8,538 nucleotides of DNA from JAABYT01 sp964194585 (GTDB taxonomy: Bacteria; Pseudomonadota; Gammaproteobacteria; HK1). The notes below the pieces were generated by a model, which searched no databases, was not told where the DNA came from, and saw nothing but the letters and a program-made list of their open reading frames with translations. Made by a program: the position numbers and the translations under genes. Position 1 is the stretch's first letter. Every line of letters starts with the position of its first letter. Shown piece by piece: positions 1 through 6,105 of this stretch. The DNA lies in assembly GCA_964194585.1 (NCBI GenBank), contig CAXMNG010000129.1, positions 1 through 8,538 of the forward strand, given 5' to 3'.

Positions 1-1
1 G

Positions 2-100
2 GGTGGGCAACCGACCGATGCATTCATCGATGGACTGCGGGAACGTAAGTCATTGATTTCACGTAAGTTGATGCATGGACCGGTGTCACTGGCCCAGTGA
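2..100 (+). CDS. possible 3' end of an unidentified upstream gene (partial)
   Basis: An open frame enters from the left edge and runs for 32 codons, ending in FIDGLRERKSLISRKLMHGP and then VSLAQ, before a TGA at 98-100 followed at once by an in-frame TAA at 101-103. The tandem stops and the basic, soluble-looking tail suggest a genuine C-terminus. The other two forward frames close sooner (a TAA at 46-48 in one and a TGA near base 54 in the other). I do not recognise the family, and no signature motif is visible in so short a tail. It could belong to the regulator or transporter of the cluster or be unrelated. Existence is plausible only. Confidence 0.35.
   Translation, partial: GGQPTDAFIDGLRERKSLISRKLMHGPVSLAQ
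16..29. promoter_or_regulatory. operator-like dyad CGATG-N4-CATCG, copy 1
   Basis: CGATGCATTCATCG is an inverted repeat with 5-bp arms around CATT. It matches 12 of 14 positions of a second dyad at 136-149, and the two starts are exactly 120 bp apart. A partial half-site, TGATGCATGG, lies between them at 69-78. Copy 1 falls inside the putative upstream reading frame, which weakens the regulatory reading. The inference is a binding site for a dimeric repressor or activator of the cluster; no regulator is seen in the window. Confidence 0.3.
86..100. promoter_or_regulatory. 15-bp perfect palindrome TCACTGG-C-CCAGTGA
   Basis: Two perfect 7-bp arms flank a single central base, and the right arm ends on the TGA stop of the putative upstream gene. 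It lies between the two CGATG-N4-CATCG dyads but shares no sequence with them. Flanking ACCGGTG heptamers begin at 79 and 114. It could be a second operator or chance overlap with coding sequence. No downstream T-run supports a terminator. Confidence 0.25.
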
Positions 101-352
101 TAACGAGCAGCTTACCGGTGGCAAGGATACTCCGTCGATGCACGCATCGGCGGCTGAATTTCCAAATTCTCGGACAGCCCCGCCAGGCCACCGAAGTCGG
201 CATCGCAGTAGAACCCCGCGGCCGCAAGCGCGCACCCGCCCGTCCCGGCATATTCGGTCTATCCTTTCTGTATCGTGGCTAGCGTTCCCCATTTCCACAC
301 CCGCGACCCCTGCGAATCAAGTATCCCTCCGGGTTGCGAGTGGTGACCCGCC
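101..352. other. intergenic region upstream of the tryptophan-degradation cluster
   Basis: This stretch of about 250 bases separates the putative upstream stop from the first cluster gene. Frames through it on both strands give arginine- and proline-rich translations with no recognisable family, so I call it non-coding. It holds an operator-like dyad (132-153). I see no convincing sigma-70 promoter: TATCCT at 260-265 resembles a -10 box, but nothing resembling TTGACA lies at the right spacing. The transcript start of the cluster is nevertheless expected here. Confidence 0.5.
132..153. promoter_or_regulatory. operator-like dyad CGATG-N4-CATCG, copy 2 with extended arms
   Basis: The core CGATGCACGCATCG at 136-149 has perfect 6-bp arms (CGATGC and GCATCG) around AC. 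Pairing continues outward with CCG at 132-134 against CGG at 151-153, interrupted only by a T/G mismatch at 135/150. The two-base centre suits a dimeric DNA-binding protein better than an RNA hairpin, and no T-tract follows, so it is not a good terminator. It lies about 200 bp before the first cluster gene. Function is inferred from symmetry and position only. Confidence 0.35.
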
Positions 353-1801
353 GTGGAGCATTTGCAAAACTGCATTGATAACAGCCTGCTCGCGCCCGCG
401 GCTGGTCAGTATATCGAGAATTTCGACCCGTCCACCGGGCGCTGCTACTCGATGGTGCCCGATTCGGATGAATCAGATCTGGAACGGGCCATCGCAGCCG
501 CCGAAGCGGCTTTTTCGTCCTGGTCCGTGACGCCGGTTGAGGAACGCGCACGCATTCTCGACAATATTGCCGATCGCATCGAGGCGAAGGTCGATGAGCT
601 CGCCCGCGCCGAGACCGTGGACAACGGCAAGCCGCTGAGCCTGGCCCGCGCCGTGGATATTCCGCGGGCGTCGAGCAACTTCCGTTTTTTCGCCCACGCC
701 AGCACACAGTTCGCCAGCGAATCTCACAGCATGGGGCCGCGCGCGATCAACTACACGCTGCGCGACCCCATCGGAATTGTTGCCTGCATCTCGCCATGGA
801 ACCTGCCGCTTTATCTTTTCAGCTGGAAGATTGCGCCCGCGCTGGCGGCGGGCAATTGCGTTGTCGCGAAGCCGTCGGAAGTGACACCGATGACCGCCAA
901 CCTGCTCGCCAAGATCGGCATGGAGGCGGGATTACCCCCGGGCGTGCTGAATGTCCTGCACGGTCGGGGGCCGAAGATAGGCGCGGCACTGACGGCTCAT
1001 CCGAAGGTGAGAGCTATTTCGTTCACCGGTGGTACCCGGACCGGCGCCGAGATCGCTCGCATCGCCGCGCCCCAATTCAAGAAGCTGTCCCTGGAGCTGG
1101 GCGGTAAGAACCCGACCGTGGTATTCGCCGATTGCGACTACCCGAGGACCCTGGACACCGTTTTGCGCTCGGCATTCACCAACCAGGGACAGATCTGCTT
1201 GAGCGGCTCGCGCATTCTCATTGAGCGACCGTTGTACAAACGGTTCCGAGATGATTTCGTGAGTCGGGCCGAGGCTCTCAAGGTGGGCGATCCACTCGAT
1301 GACGACACCCAGCAAGGAGCGGTCGTGTCGGCCAATCACCGCGACAAGATCTTGTCCGACATCCAGATTGCTCGAGAGGAAGGCGGCACCATTCTTACCG
1401 GAGGACATTCCGTGCTCGTGCCGGGCCGCTGCAAGGACGGCTATTTCGTCGAGCCCACGGTGATCGAAGGTCTCGCGCAGACGTGCAGAACCAATCAGGA
1501 GGAGATCTTCGGCCCGGTGGTGACCCTACAAGCGTTCGATTCCGAGGACCAGGCGCTCGAGCTTGCCAACGCGACCGATTACGGACTCGCCGCTTCCATC
1601 TGGTCCCAGGACGTGCGACGTTGTCACCGAGTTGCTCAAAGGCTCGAATCGGGGATCGTCTGGGTCAATACTTGGCTGTTGAGAGATCTGCGTACGCCGT
1701 TCGGAGGCATGAAGAACTCGGGAGTCGGTCGCGAGGGCGGGCACGAAGCTCTGCGATTCTTCACCGAGCCGAAGAACGTCTGCATCTATCTCGCTGACTG
1801 A
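353..1801 (+). CDS. nbaE: 2-aminomuconic 6-semialdehyde dehydrogenase (ALDH superfamily)
   Basis: This enzyme oxidises 2-aminomuconate 6-semialdehyde to 2-aminomuconate with NAD+, after ring cleavage and decarboxylation of 3-hydroxyanthranilate. The 482-residue product has the full ALDH layout: N150 in ISPWN, the FTGGT nucleotide-binding loop at 224-228, general base E248 in LELGG, catalytic C282 in NQGQICLSGSR, and the EEIFGP motif at 383-388. W441-LLRDLRTPFGG with R444 is typical of the aminomuconic/hydroxymuconic semialdehyde branch. By the same 20-residue offset as C282 and E248, R444 corresponds to the carboxylate-binding Arg464 known in the Pseudomonas enzyme. An in-frame TGA at 344-346 forces the start to GTG 353 (TTG 362 is the alternative); no clear Shine-Dalgarno sequence precedes it. 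It is the first cluster gene, with a 12-base gap to the next. Hydroxymuconic semialdehyde activity cannot be excluded, but the neighbours favour the amino substrate. Confidence 0.9.
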   Translation: MEHLQNCIDNSLLAPAAGQYIENFDPSTGRCYSMVPDSDESDLERAIAAAEAAFSSWSVTPVEERARILDNIADRIEAKVDELARAETVDNGKPLSLARAVDIPRASSNFRFFAHASTQFASESHSMGPRAINYTLRDPIGIVACISPWNLPLYLFSWKIAPALAAGNCVVAKPSEVTPMTANLLAKIGMEAGLPPGVLNVLHGRGPKIGAALTAHPKVRAISFTGGTRTGAEIARIAAPQFKKLSLELGGKNPTVVFADCDYPRTLDTVLRSAFTNQGQICLSGSRILIERPLYKRFRDDFVSRAEALKVGDPLDDDTQQGAVVSANHRDKILSDIQIAREEGGTILTGGHSVLVPGRCKDGYFVEPTVIEGLAQTCRTNQEEIFGPVVTLQAFDSEDQALELANATDYGLAASIWSQDVRRCHRVAQRLESGIVWVNTWLLRDLRTPFGGMKNSGVGREGGHEALRFFTEPKNVCIYLAD

Positions 1802-1813
1802 CACACATTGACA

Positions 1814-2239
1814 ATGGCAGAGAAAACCGCGTCCATTTATTCCAACGCTGCGCCCGAGCCGGTCGGTGCGTATCCCCACGCGCGCCGTGTCGGAAACCTG
1901 CTGTTTCTCTCCGGTATGGGTCCTCGCAGCAGAGGTAGCGGGGAGATCCCGGGTGTCACACTCGACGAGCACGACAACGTCCTTGCATACGACATCGAGC
2001 TCCAATGTCGTGCCGTGTTCGAGAATGTTCGCGCGGTTCTGGAGGAGGCGGGCTCGAGCTGGAACAAGCTATTCGATGTCACCGTCTTTCTAACCGACAT
2101 CAAGGCGGACTTCTCGACCTACAACCGAATCTACGCGGAGTACTTCGGGGAGACGCAGCCGTGTCGAACCACGGTGGAAGTCAGCCGTTTGCCGACACCG
2201 ATCGCCATCGAATTGAAGTGCATCGCTACCATCGACTGA
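1814..2239 (+). CDS. nbaF: 2-aminomuconate deaminase (RidA/YjgF fold)
   Basis: The predicted role is hydrolytic removal of the amino group of 2-aminomuconate as ammonia, giving 4-oxalocrotonate (2-oxohex-3-enedioate). The 141-residue product has RidA-family features: a SG pair at 33-34, Y20 near the active-site loop, R118 in PCRTTVEV (the substrate-carboxylate arginine of the family) and E133 in IAIELKCIATI (the conserved late acid). Length matches known aminomuconate deaminases of about 142 residues. ATG 1814 is preferred over an in-frame TTG at 1808, which would add only two residues. No strong ribosome site is seen, but the gene begins 12 bases after the dehydrogenase stop, so it is probably translationally coupled. 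A generic imine-clearing RidA role is the alternative; its position between the dehydrogenase and dioxygenase genes makes the deaminase role much more likely. Confidence 0.85.
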   Translation: MAEKTASIYSNAAPEPVGAYPHARRVGNLLFLSGMGPRSRGSGEIPGVTLDEHDNVLAYDIELQCRAVFENVRAVLEEAGSSWNKLFDVTVFLTDIKADFSTYNRIYAEYFGETQPCRTTVEVSRLPTPIAIELKCIATID

Positions 2240-2263
2240 ATCCAATCGACGAGGTGACCCACC

Positions 2264-2788
2264 ATGAGTAACGTCGCATCGCCATTCAACTTCCAGCAGT
2301 GGATTGACGACCACCGGCATCTGCTGAAGCCACCGGTGTGCAACAAGCAGGTCTTCGAGCAGGACGATTTCATTGTGATGGTGGTGGGTGGTCCCAATGG
2401 CCGCCGGGACTATCACTACGATGAGGGTCCCGAGTTTTTCTATCAGCTCGAGGGCGAGATGCTGCTGAAGACCATCCAGGAGGGAAAGCCAGTCGACTAT
2501 CCCATCAAGGCCGGTGAGATCTTCTTGCTGCCCCCCAAGGTGCCGCATTCGCCGGTGCGTTTCGAGAATTCCGTCGGGCTCGTCGTGGAGCGCAAGCGGT
2601 TGCCAGAGGAGCGAGACGGGCTCATGTGGTTCTGCGAGAGCTGTCACGACACGCTCTACGAGGAATATTTTCATCTCACCAACGTAGAGAAGGACTTCCT
2701 GCCCGTTTTCGATCGCTTTCTCGCAAGCGAGGAGCACCGCACGTGTAAGAATTGCGGTGTCGTGATGCCGGCGTCGAATAAACTCTAA
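2264..2788 (+). CDS. nbaC: 3-hydroxyanthranilate 3,4-dioxygenase
   Basis: This non-haem Fe(II) cupin enzyme cleaves 3-hydroxyanthranilate extradiol-fashion to 2-amino-3-carboxymuconate semialdehyde (ACMS). The 174-residue protein carries the iron ligands H51, E57 and H95 and the substrate residues N27, R47, R99 and E110. These fall at the same numbers as in the well-studied Cupriavidus metallidurans enzyme. The C-terminal rubredoxin-like metal site of bacterial members is intact, with CxxC pairs at 124/127 and 161/164; this second site is absent from the animal forms. GAGG at 2251-2254, 9 bases before ATG 2264, is a good ribosome site. It follows the deaminase by 24 bases. Downstream lies a 150-base gap with a palindromic repeat, the largest break within the cluster. 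Confidence 0.95.
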   Translation: MSNVASPFNFQQWIDDHRHLLKPPVCNKQVFEQDDFIVMVVGGPNGRRDYHYDEGPEFFYQLEGEMLLKTIQEGKPVDYPIKAGEIFLLPPKVPHSPVRFENSVGLVVERKRLPEERDGLMWFCESCHDTLYEEYFHLTNVEKDFLPVFDRFLASEEHRTCKNCGVVMPASNKL

Positions 2789-2808
2789 ATACATGTGCAG
2801 AAACGCTA

Positions 2809-2848
2809 CCCCTCACCCTAACCTCTCCCCGCAAGCGGGGAGAGGGGA
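2809..2848. repeat. REP-like intergenic palindrome
   Basis: Perfect 11-bp arms, CCTCTCCCCGC (2822-2832) and GCGGGGAGAGG (2835-2845), surround AA. An outer CCCCTC at 2809-2814 can alternatively pair with GAGGGG at 2842-2847. The CCCTCACCCTAACC...GCAAGC...GGGGA wording is a dispersed intergenic element I know from many proteobacterial genomes. It lies between the ACMS-forming and ACMS-consuming genes. It is followed by AAAAAG rather than a T-run, so it is not a standard terminator on the + strand; it may act in RNA stability or partial attenuation. Confidence 0.75.
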
Positions 2849-2938
2849 AAAAGATGATGCACATTGTTGAATCGGGCATTCTGGCGCACCTGAAATTTTC
2901 CTGGAAGCCTGAGGCAGTCGTCATCGATGGGATGTTGA
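2849..2938 (+). other. short untranslated leader before the ACMS decarboxylase gene
   Basis: No reading frame of note is present in these 90 bases. A TCATCGATGG decamer at 2921-2930 also occurs at 24-33, next to the first upstream dyad. It includes the 8-bp palindrome CATCGATG and sits directly before the decarboxylase start. That would fit a second control point, but a decamer match is weak evidence. Confidence 0.3.
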
Positions 2939-3949
2939 ATGTTGAAGATTGATATCCACACGCACATCTTGCCGGAGAACTGGCCGGATCTGCGGGAGAA
3001 ATATGGCTACAGCGGCTTCGTCAGCCTCGAGCATCATAAATGCGGCGCCGCCCGCATGATGCTCGACGGAAAGTTCTTTCGCGAGATCGAGGCCAACTGC
3101 TGGGACCCGACGGTGCGCATCCAGGAGATCCAGAAACACCGTGTGGATGTGCAGGTGCTCTCTACCGTTCCCGTCATGTTCAGCTATTGGGCGAAGCCCG
3201 CCGACGCTCTGGACCTGTCGCGCTACCTTAACGACCACATTGCCGGGGTAGTCGCTGACTTTCCCAAGCGATTCGTGGGCCTTGGCACCATCCCGATGCA
3301 GGCGCCCGAGCTCGCCATCAAGGAACTCGAACGCTGCGTGCAGGAGCTCGGTCTGGCGGGTGTGCAAATCGGCTCCCATGTCAACGACTGGAACCTCAAC
3401 CACGACGAGCTGTTCACGGTGTTCGAAGCGGCTCGCAGTGTTGGTGCGGCCGTTTTCGTGCACCCGTGGGACATGCTTGGCAAGGAAAGGATGCCGAGCT
3501 ACTGGTTACCCTGGCTGGTAGGCATGCCGGCGGAGACGTCTCTCGCCATCTGCTCGCTCATCTTCGGCGGTGTGCTGGAACGACTACCGGGACTGCGCAT
3601 CGCCTTCGCTCACGGTGGTGGTGCGTTCCCCGCGTCCGTCGGCCGCATCGAGCACGGCTTCAAAGTTCGTCCCGATCTGTGTGCCGTGGACAACGAGGTC
3701 AACCCTCGCGAGTATCTGGACAAGATTTATCTGGACACCCTGGTCCACGATCCGTTGATGCTCGACTACCTGCTCCGACTCATGCAACCGGAGCGACTGG
3801 CGCTCGGCAGCGACTACCCATTTCCGCTGGGCGAGCTGGAGCCTGGCAAATTGATCGAATCCACGGTGACCGATGAAGACATTCAGGCTCGCCTGCTGCA
3901 CGGCACTGCGCTCGAATGGCTAAACCTCGGGAAGGAGCGGTTTCTGTGA
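2939..3949 (+). CDS. nbaD: 2-amino-3-carboxymuconate-6-semialdehyde decarboxylase (ACMSD)
   Basis: This zinc amidohydrolase-fold enzyme decarboxylates ACMS to 2-aminomuconate semialdehyde, preventing its spontaneous cyclisation to quinolinate. The 336-residue product has the zinc ligands H7 and H9 (DIHTHILPE), H175 (FVHPWDM), and catalytic H225 (AHGGGAFP) and D292 (LGSDYPFPLG). These match H9, H11, H177, H228 and D294 of the Pseudomonas fluorescens enzyme with a steady two- to three-residue offset. R48 and R236 fit its substrate arginines 51 and 239. ATG 2939 is the natural start, since an in-frame upstream ATG at 2927 runs into a TGA. A weak GGGA at 2929-2932 may serve as ribosome site. The stop overlaps the next start as TGATG. 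Its presence marks the cluster as degradative rather than purely NAD-biosynthetic. Confidence 0.95.
   Translation: MLKIDIHTHILPENWPDLREKYGYSGFVSLEHHKCGAARMMLDGKFFREIEANCWDPTVRIQEIQKHRVDVQVLSTVPVMFSYWAKPADALDLSRYLNDHIAGVVADFPKRFVGLGTIPMQAPELAIKELERCVQELGLAGVQIGSHVNDWNLNHDELFTVFEAARSVGAAVFVHPWDMLGKERMPSYWLPWLVGMPAETSLAICSLIFGGVLERLPGLRIAFAHGGGAFPASVGRIEHGFKVRPDLCAVDNEVNPREYLDKIYLDTLVHDPLMLDYLLRLMQPERLALGSDYPFPLGELEPGKLIESTVTDEDIQARLLHGTALEWLNLGKERFL
3930..3937 (+). promoter_or_regulatory. ribosome binding site fixing the cyclase-family gene start
   Basis: GGAAGGAG lies inside the last codons of the decarboxylase gene, 11 bases before ATG 3949. It supports that start over an in-frame ATG at 3916, which lies upstream of the ribosome site and would add 11 residues. 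The TGATG overlap suggests translational re-initiation. Confidence 0.7.
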
Positions 3950-4773
3950 TGGAGCTGAGGGTGGTCATCGCGGGAAGGAGCTATCATGTGGATTCGAGCG
4001 AGCCGAAAAGCCTCGCCATTCCGCTTCGATTCAACGGTCCGCAACCCAGCTTCTTCGGCGCATCCAAGGCGCAAGCGAACCCGTTACGAAGTGACGGGTT
4101 CATCGGAGACACGCGACGGGGTGGCAGCTGTAACGTCGCCGAGATCCACATGGTCCCCCATTGCAACGGGACACATACGGAAGCAGTGAGCCATATCGTG
4201 CACGCAGAGCACGCGGTCTTCGAGTCGCTTCCGCAAAGCCTCATGGCAGCGGTGGTACTCAGCGTGACTGCGGTTTCGGCCTCAGAGACGGCTGATGCCT
4301 ACCGTCCGACACCCGATGGCGGGGACGCGCTCATCACCCGCGGGGCGCTGGAGGCGGCGCTGGCCGGCTACGCGGAAGACGAGCTGACCGCGCTCGTCGT
4401 GCGCACGCTGCCCAACGATGCGGCCAAGAAGGCAACCGAGTACGGCGATCAGCACCGACCACCCTACTTTAGCGCCGATGCGACGAGCTTTCTCGTGGAG
4501 CGCGGCGTGCAGCACCTGCTGGTGGACATTCCCTCCATCGACAAGATGCACGATGAAGGCAGGCTCACCAATCACCACATCTTCTGGAACGTGCCGGAAG
4601 GCACGCAGGAGGTAACACCCGACACGTGGGTGACCAAGACCGTCACGGAGATGATTTTCGTTGACGACGTGGTCAGCGACGGTCTTTATTTACTGAATCT
4701 CCAGCTGCCCGCTTTTCACTCGGACGCCGCTCCGTGTCGCCCGGTCGTTTATGCTCTGAATCTGGAATGTTGA
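3949..4773 (+). CDS. cyclase-family hydrolase, probable N-formylkynurenine formamidase
   Basis: The likely reaction is hydrolysis of N-formylkynurenine to kynurenine plus formate, the only kynurenine-pathway step otherwise unfilled in the window. The 274-residue protein belongs to the metal-dependent cyclase/KynB fold (PF04199 type), seen from HCNGTHTEAVSHI at 71-83. In canonical KynB the metal motif reads HxGTHxDxPxH. Here C72 aligns with the first histidine (with H71 just before it), E78 replaces the aspartate, and H76 and H82 are kept. The later TNHHIFW at 207-213 probably supplies the second-site histidine. It is about 60 residues longer than typical KynB of about 210. I recall cyclase proteins with a similar CNGTHTE motif in other bacteria, so this may be a distinct branch. 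The start overlaps the decarboxylase stop, and the end overlaps kynureninase. Fold assignment is firm; substrate is inferred from context, so no symbol is given. Confidence 0.75.
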   Translation: MELRVVIAGRSYHVDSSEPKSLAIPLRFNGPQPSFFGASKAQANPLRSDGFIGDTRRGGSCNVAEIHMVPHCNGTHTEAVSHIVHAEHAVFESLPQSLMAAVVLSVTAVSASETADAYRPTPDGGDALITRGALEAALAGYAEDELTALVVRTLPNDAAKKATEYGDQHRPPYFSADATSFLVERGVQHLLVDIPSIDKMHDEGRLTNHHIFWNVPEGTQEVTPDTWVTKTVTEMIFVDDVVSDGLYLLNLQLPAFHSDAAPCRPVVYALNLEC

Positions 4774-6077
4774 CGAAAGCTGACCCCTATCAAAGCGATT
4801 TGGACTTCGCGAGGCGGATGGACCGGCAAGACTCCCTCGCCCGCGTTCGGGACAAATTTCACATTCCCAGGACGGCCGAAGGCGGGGAGGAGATCTATCT
4901 GTGCGGCAACTCACTCGGGCTTCAGCCCAAGTCAGCCGTGGATTACATCTTGGCGGAGCTGGACAAATGGCGGTGCCTCGGCGTCAAGGGGCATTTCGAA
5001 AGCGAATACCCCTGGATGCCCTACCATGAGTTTCTCGCTGAGACGATGGCCGAGCTCGTGGGTGGCGAGCCGAGTGAAGTCGTCACCATGAACTCCCTCA
5101 CCGCCAACCTGCACTTCATGATGGTGAGCTTTTATCGGCCGACCCGCGCGCGACACAAGATCCTGATCGAGGAACACGCCTTTCCATCTGATCGGTACGC
5201 CGTGGAATCTCAGATAAGATTCCACGGCTATCGGCCGGCCGAGGCGTTGCTGGTGCTCGAACCCCGCCGCGGTGAAAAGCTGATCCGCGAGGAGGACATT
5301 CGCGATATCCTCGAAAGGGAAGGCGAGTCCATTGCGCTGGTCATGCTTCCCGGCGTGCAGTACTACAGCGGACAGGTATTCGACATGGCCGAGATTACCC
5401 GACTCGGCCAACAGAAAGGATGTGTCGTCGGCTTCGATCTCGCCCATGCCGTCGGCAACATTCCGCTGACGCTTCATGAGTGGCGCGTGGATTTCTCCGT
5501 CTGGTGTACCTACAAGTACCTGAATTCGGGGCCCGGCTCCGTCGCGGGCTGCTTCGTTCACGCGCGCCATGCCGACAACACCGATTTGCCGCGCTTTAGT
5601 GGTTGGTGGGGGCACGACAAGAGCACCCGATTCGAGATGGGTTCGCGATTCAACCCCATCCCCGGGGCCGAGGGCTGGCAACTGTCCAACCCGCCGATCT
5701 TGTCCCTGGCCGCCATTCGTGCCTCCCTGGACGTGTTTCGCGAGGCCGGGTTCATGGCCCCCCTGCGCGAGAAATCGCTCCGCTTGACCGGCTACCTGGA
5801 ATGGCTGCTGATCGAAGAGCTCGACGCAAGGGTTGAAATCATCACGCCCCGGGATCCCGGCAGGCGAGGCTCTCAGCTCTCGTTGATCGTGAAGGGAGAC
5901 CGCTACTCCGGCAGAGAATTGTTCGAGCATCTCGAGGCGAGCGGGGTTACCGGGGACTGGCGCGAACCCAACGTGATTCGAGTGGCGCCGGTACCTCTCT
6001 ACAACAGCTTCGAAGACTGTTACCGCTTCGTGAAGATTTTCAAGGCTTTCGATCGCGATCGCGTATCGGGGCAATGA
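4767..6077 (+). CDS. kynU: kynureninase
   Basis: This PLP enzyme cleaves 3-hydroxykynurenine (or kynurenine) to 3-hydroxyanthranilate (or anthranilate) plus alanine. The 436-residue product has the fold-type I signatures: YLCGNSLGLQP at 44-54, the conserved AFPSDRYAVESQIRFHG at 138-154, D214 and H217 in GFDLAHAVGN (PLP-ring contact), and the Schiff-base lysine K240 in WCTYKYLNSGPG. FSGWWGHD follows from about 277, and R405 in NVIRVAPVPLYNS is the late arginine. It is longer than the 416-residue Pseudomonas form and nearer the eukaryote-like group. ATG 4767 is chosen, giving a 7-base overlap with the preceding stop. A GTG at 4734 would add 11 residues and a 40-base overlap and is not needed. 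With the monooxygenase next door, hydroxykynurenine is the likely substrate. The gene contains an unusual perfect stem-loop at 5199-5228. Confidence 0.95.
   Translation: MLTKADPYQSDLDFARRMDRQDSLARVRDKFHIPRTAEGGEEIYLCGNSLGLQPKSAVDYILAELDKWRCLGVKGHFESEYPWMPYHEFLAETMAELVGGEPSEVVTMNSLTANLHFMMVSFYRPTRARHKILIEEHAFPSDRYAVESQIRFHGYRPAEALLVLEPRRGEKLIREEDIRDILEREGESIALVMLPGVQYYSGQVFDMAEITRLGQQKGCVVGFDLAHAVGNIPLTLHEWRVDFSVWCTYKYLNSGPGSVAGCFVHARHADNTDLPRFSGWWGHDKSTRFEMGSRFNPIPGAEGWQLSNPPILSLAAIRASLDVFREAGFMAPLREKSLRLTGYLEWLLIEELDARVEIITPRDPGRRGSQLSLIVKGDRYSGRELFEHLEASGVTGDWREPNVIRVAPVPLYNSFEDCYRFVKIFKAFDRDRVSGQ
5199..5228 (+). repeat. perfect 12-bp stem-loop inside kynU
   Basis: GCCGTGGAATCT (5199-5210) and AGATTCCACGGC (5217-5228) are exact reverse complements around a 6-base loop, CAGATA. 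The arms coincide with whole codons: A145-V-E-S148 on the left and R151-F-H-G154 on the right. Pairing needs the AGA arginine codon, and ATA precedes it; both are infrequent in this GC-rich cluster. The encoded residues are family-conserved, so this is not an inserted element. A role in mRNA folding, pausing or processing is conjecture. Confidence 0.8.
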
Positions 6078-6105
6078 GGCCAAACCTTCTGGCGGTCCAG
6101 GGACG

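Noticed and set aside
75..530. 151-codon plus-strand frame covering the intergenic region and the dehydrogenase 5' end
   Set aside because: It overlaps the dehydrogenase in another frame, and its Arg/Pro/Ser-rich translation shows no family resemblance.
1808..1813. TTG start for the RidA-fold deaminase
   Set aside because: It adds only two residues before a normal ATG at 1814, and no ribosome site favours it.
2090..2794. 234-codon minus-strand frame across the 3-hydroxyanthranilate dioxygenase gene
   Set aside because: It lies opposite a dioxygenase with every catalytic residue intact and spans a gene boundary. It has no recognisable domain.
2822..2845. Hairpin as an intrinsic terminator of the dioxygenase gene
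   Set aside because: No T-run follows on either strand, and the sequence matches a dispersed proteobacterial palindrome.
4734..4766. GTG start extending kynureninase by 11 residues
   Set aside because: It would need a 40-base overlap with the formamidase-like gene and adds a segment not typical of the family; ATG 4767 suffices.
6050..6063. CGATCGCGATCGCG, containing the cyanobacterial HIP1 octamer GCGATCGC
   Set aside because: It is a single occurrence within the kynU coding end and the gene content is not cyanobacterial, so it is taken as chance.
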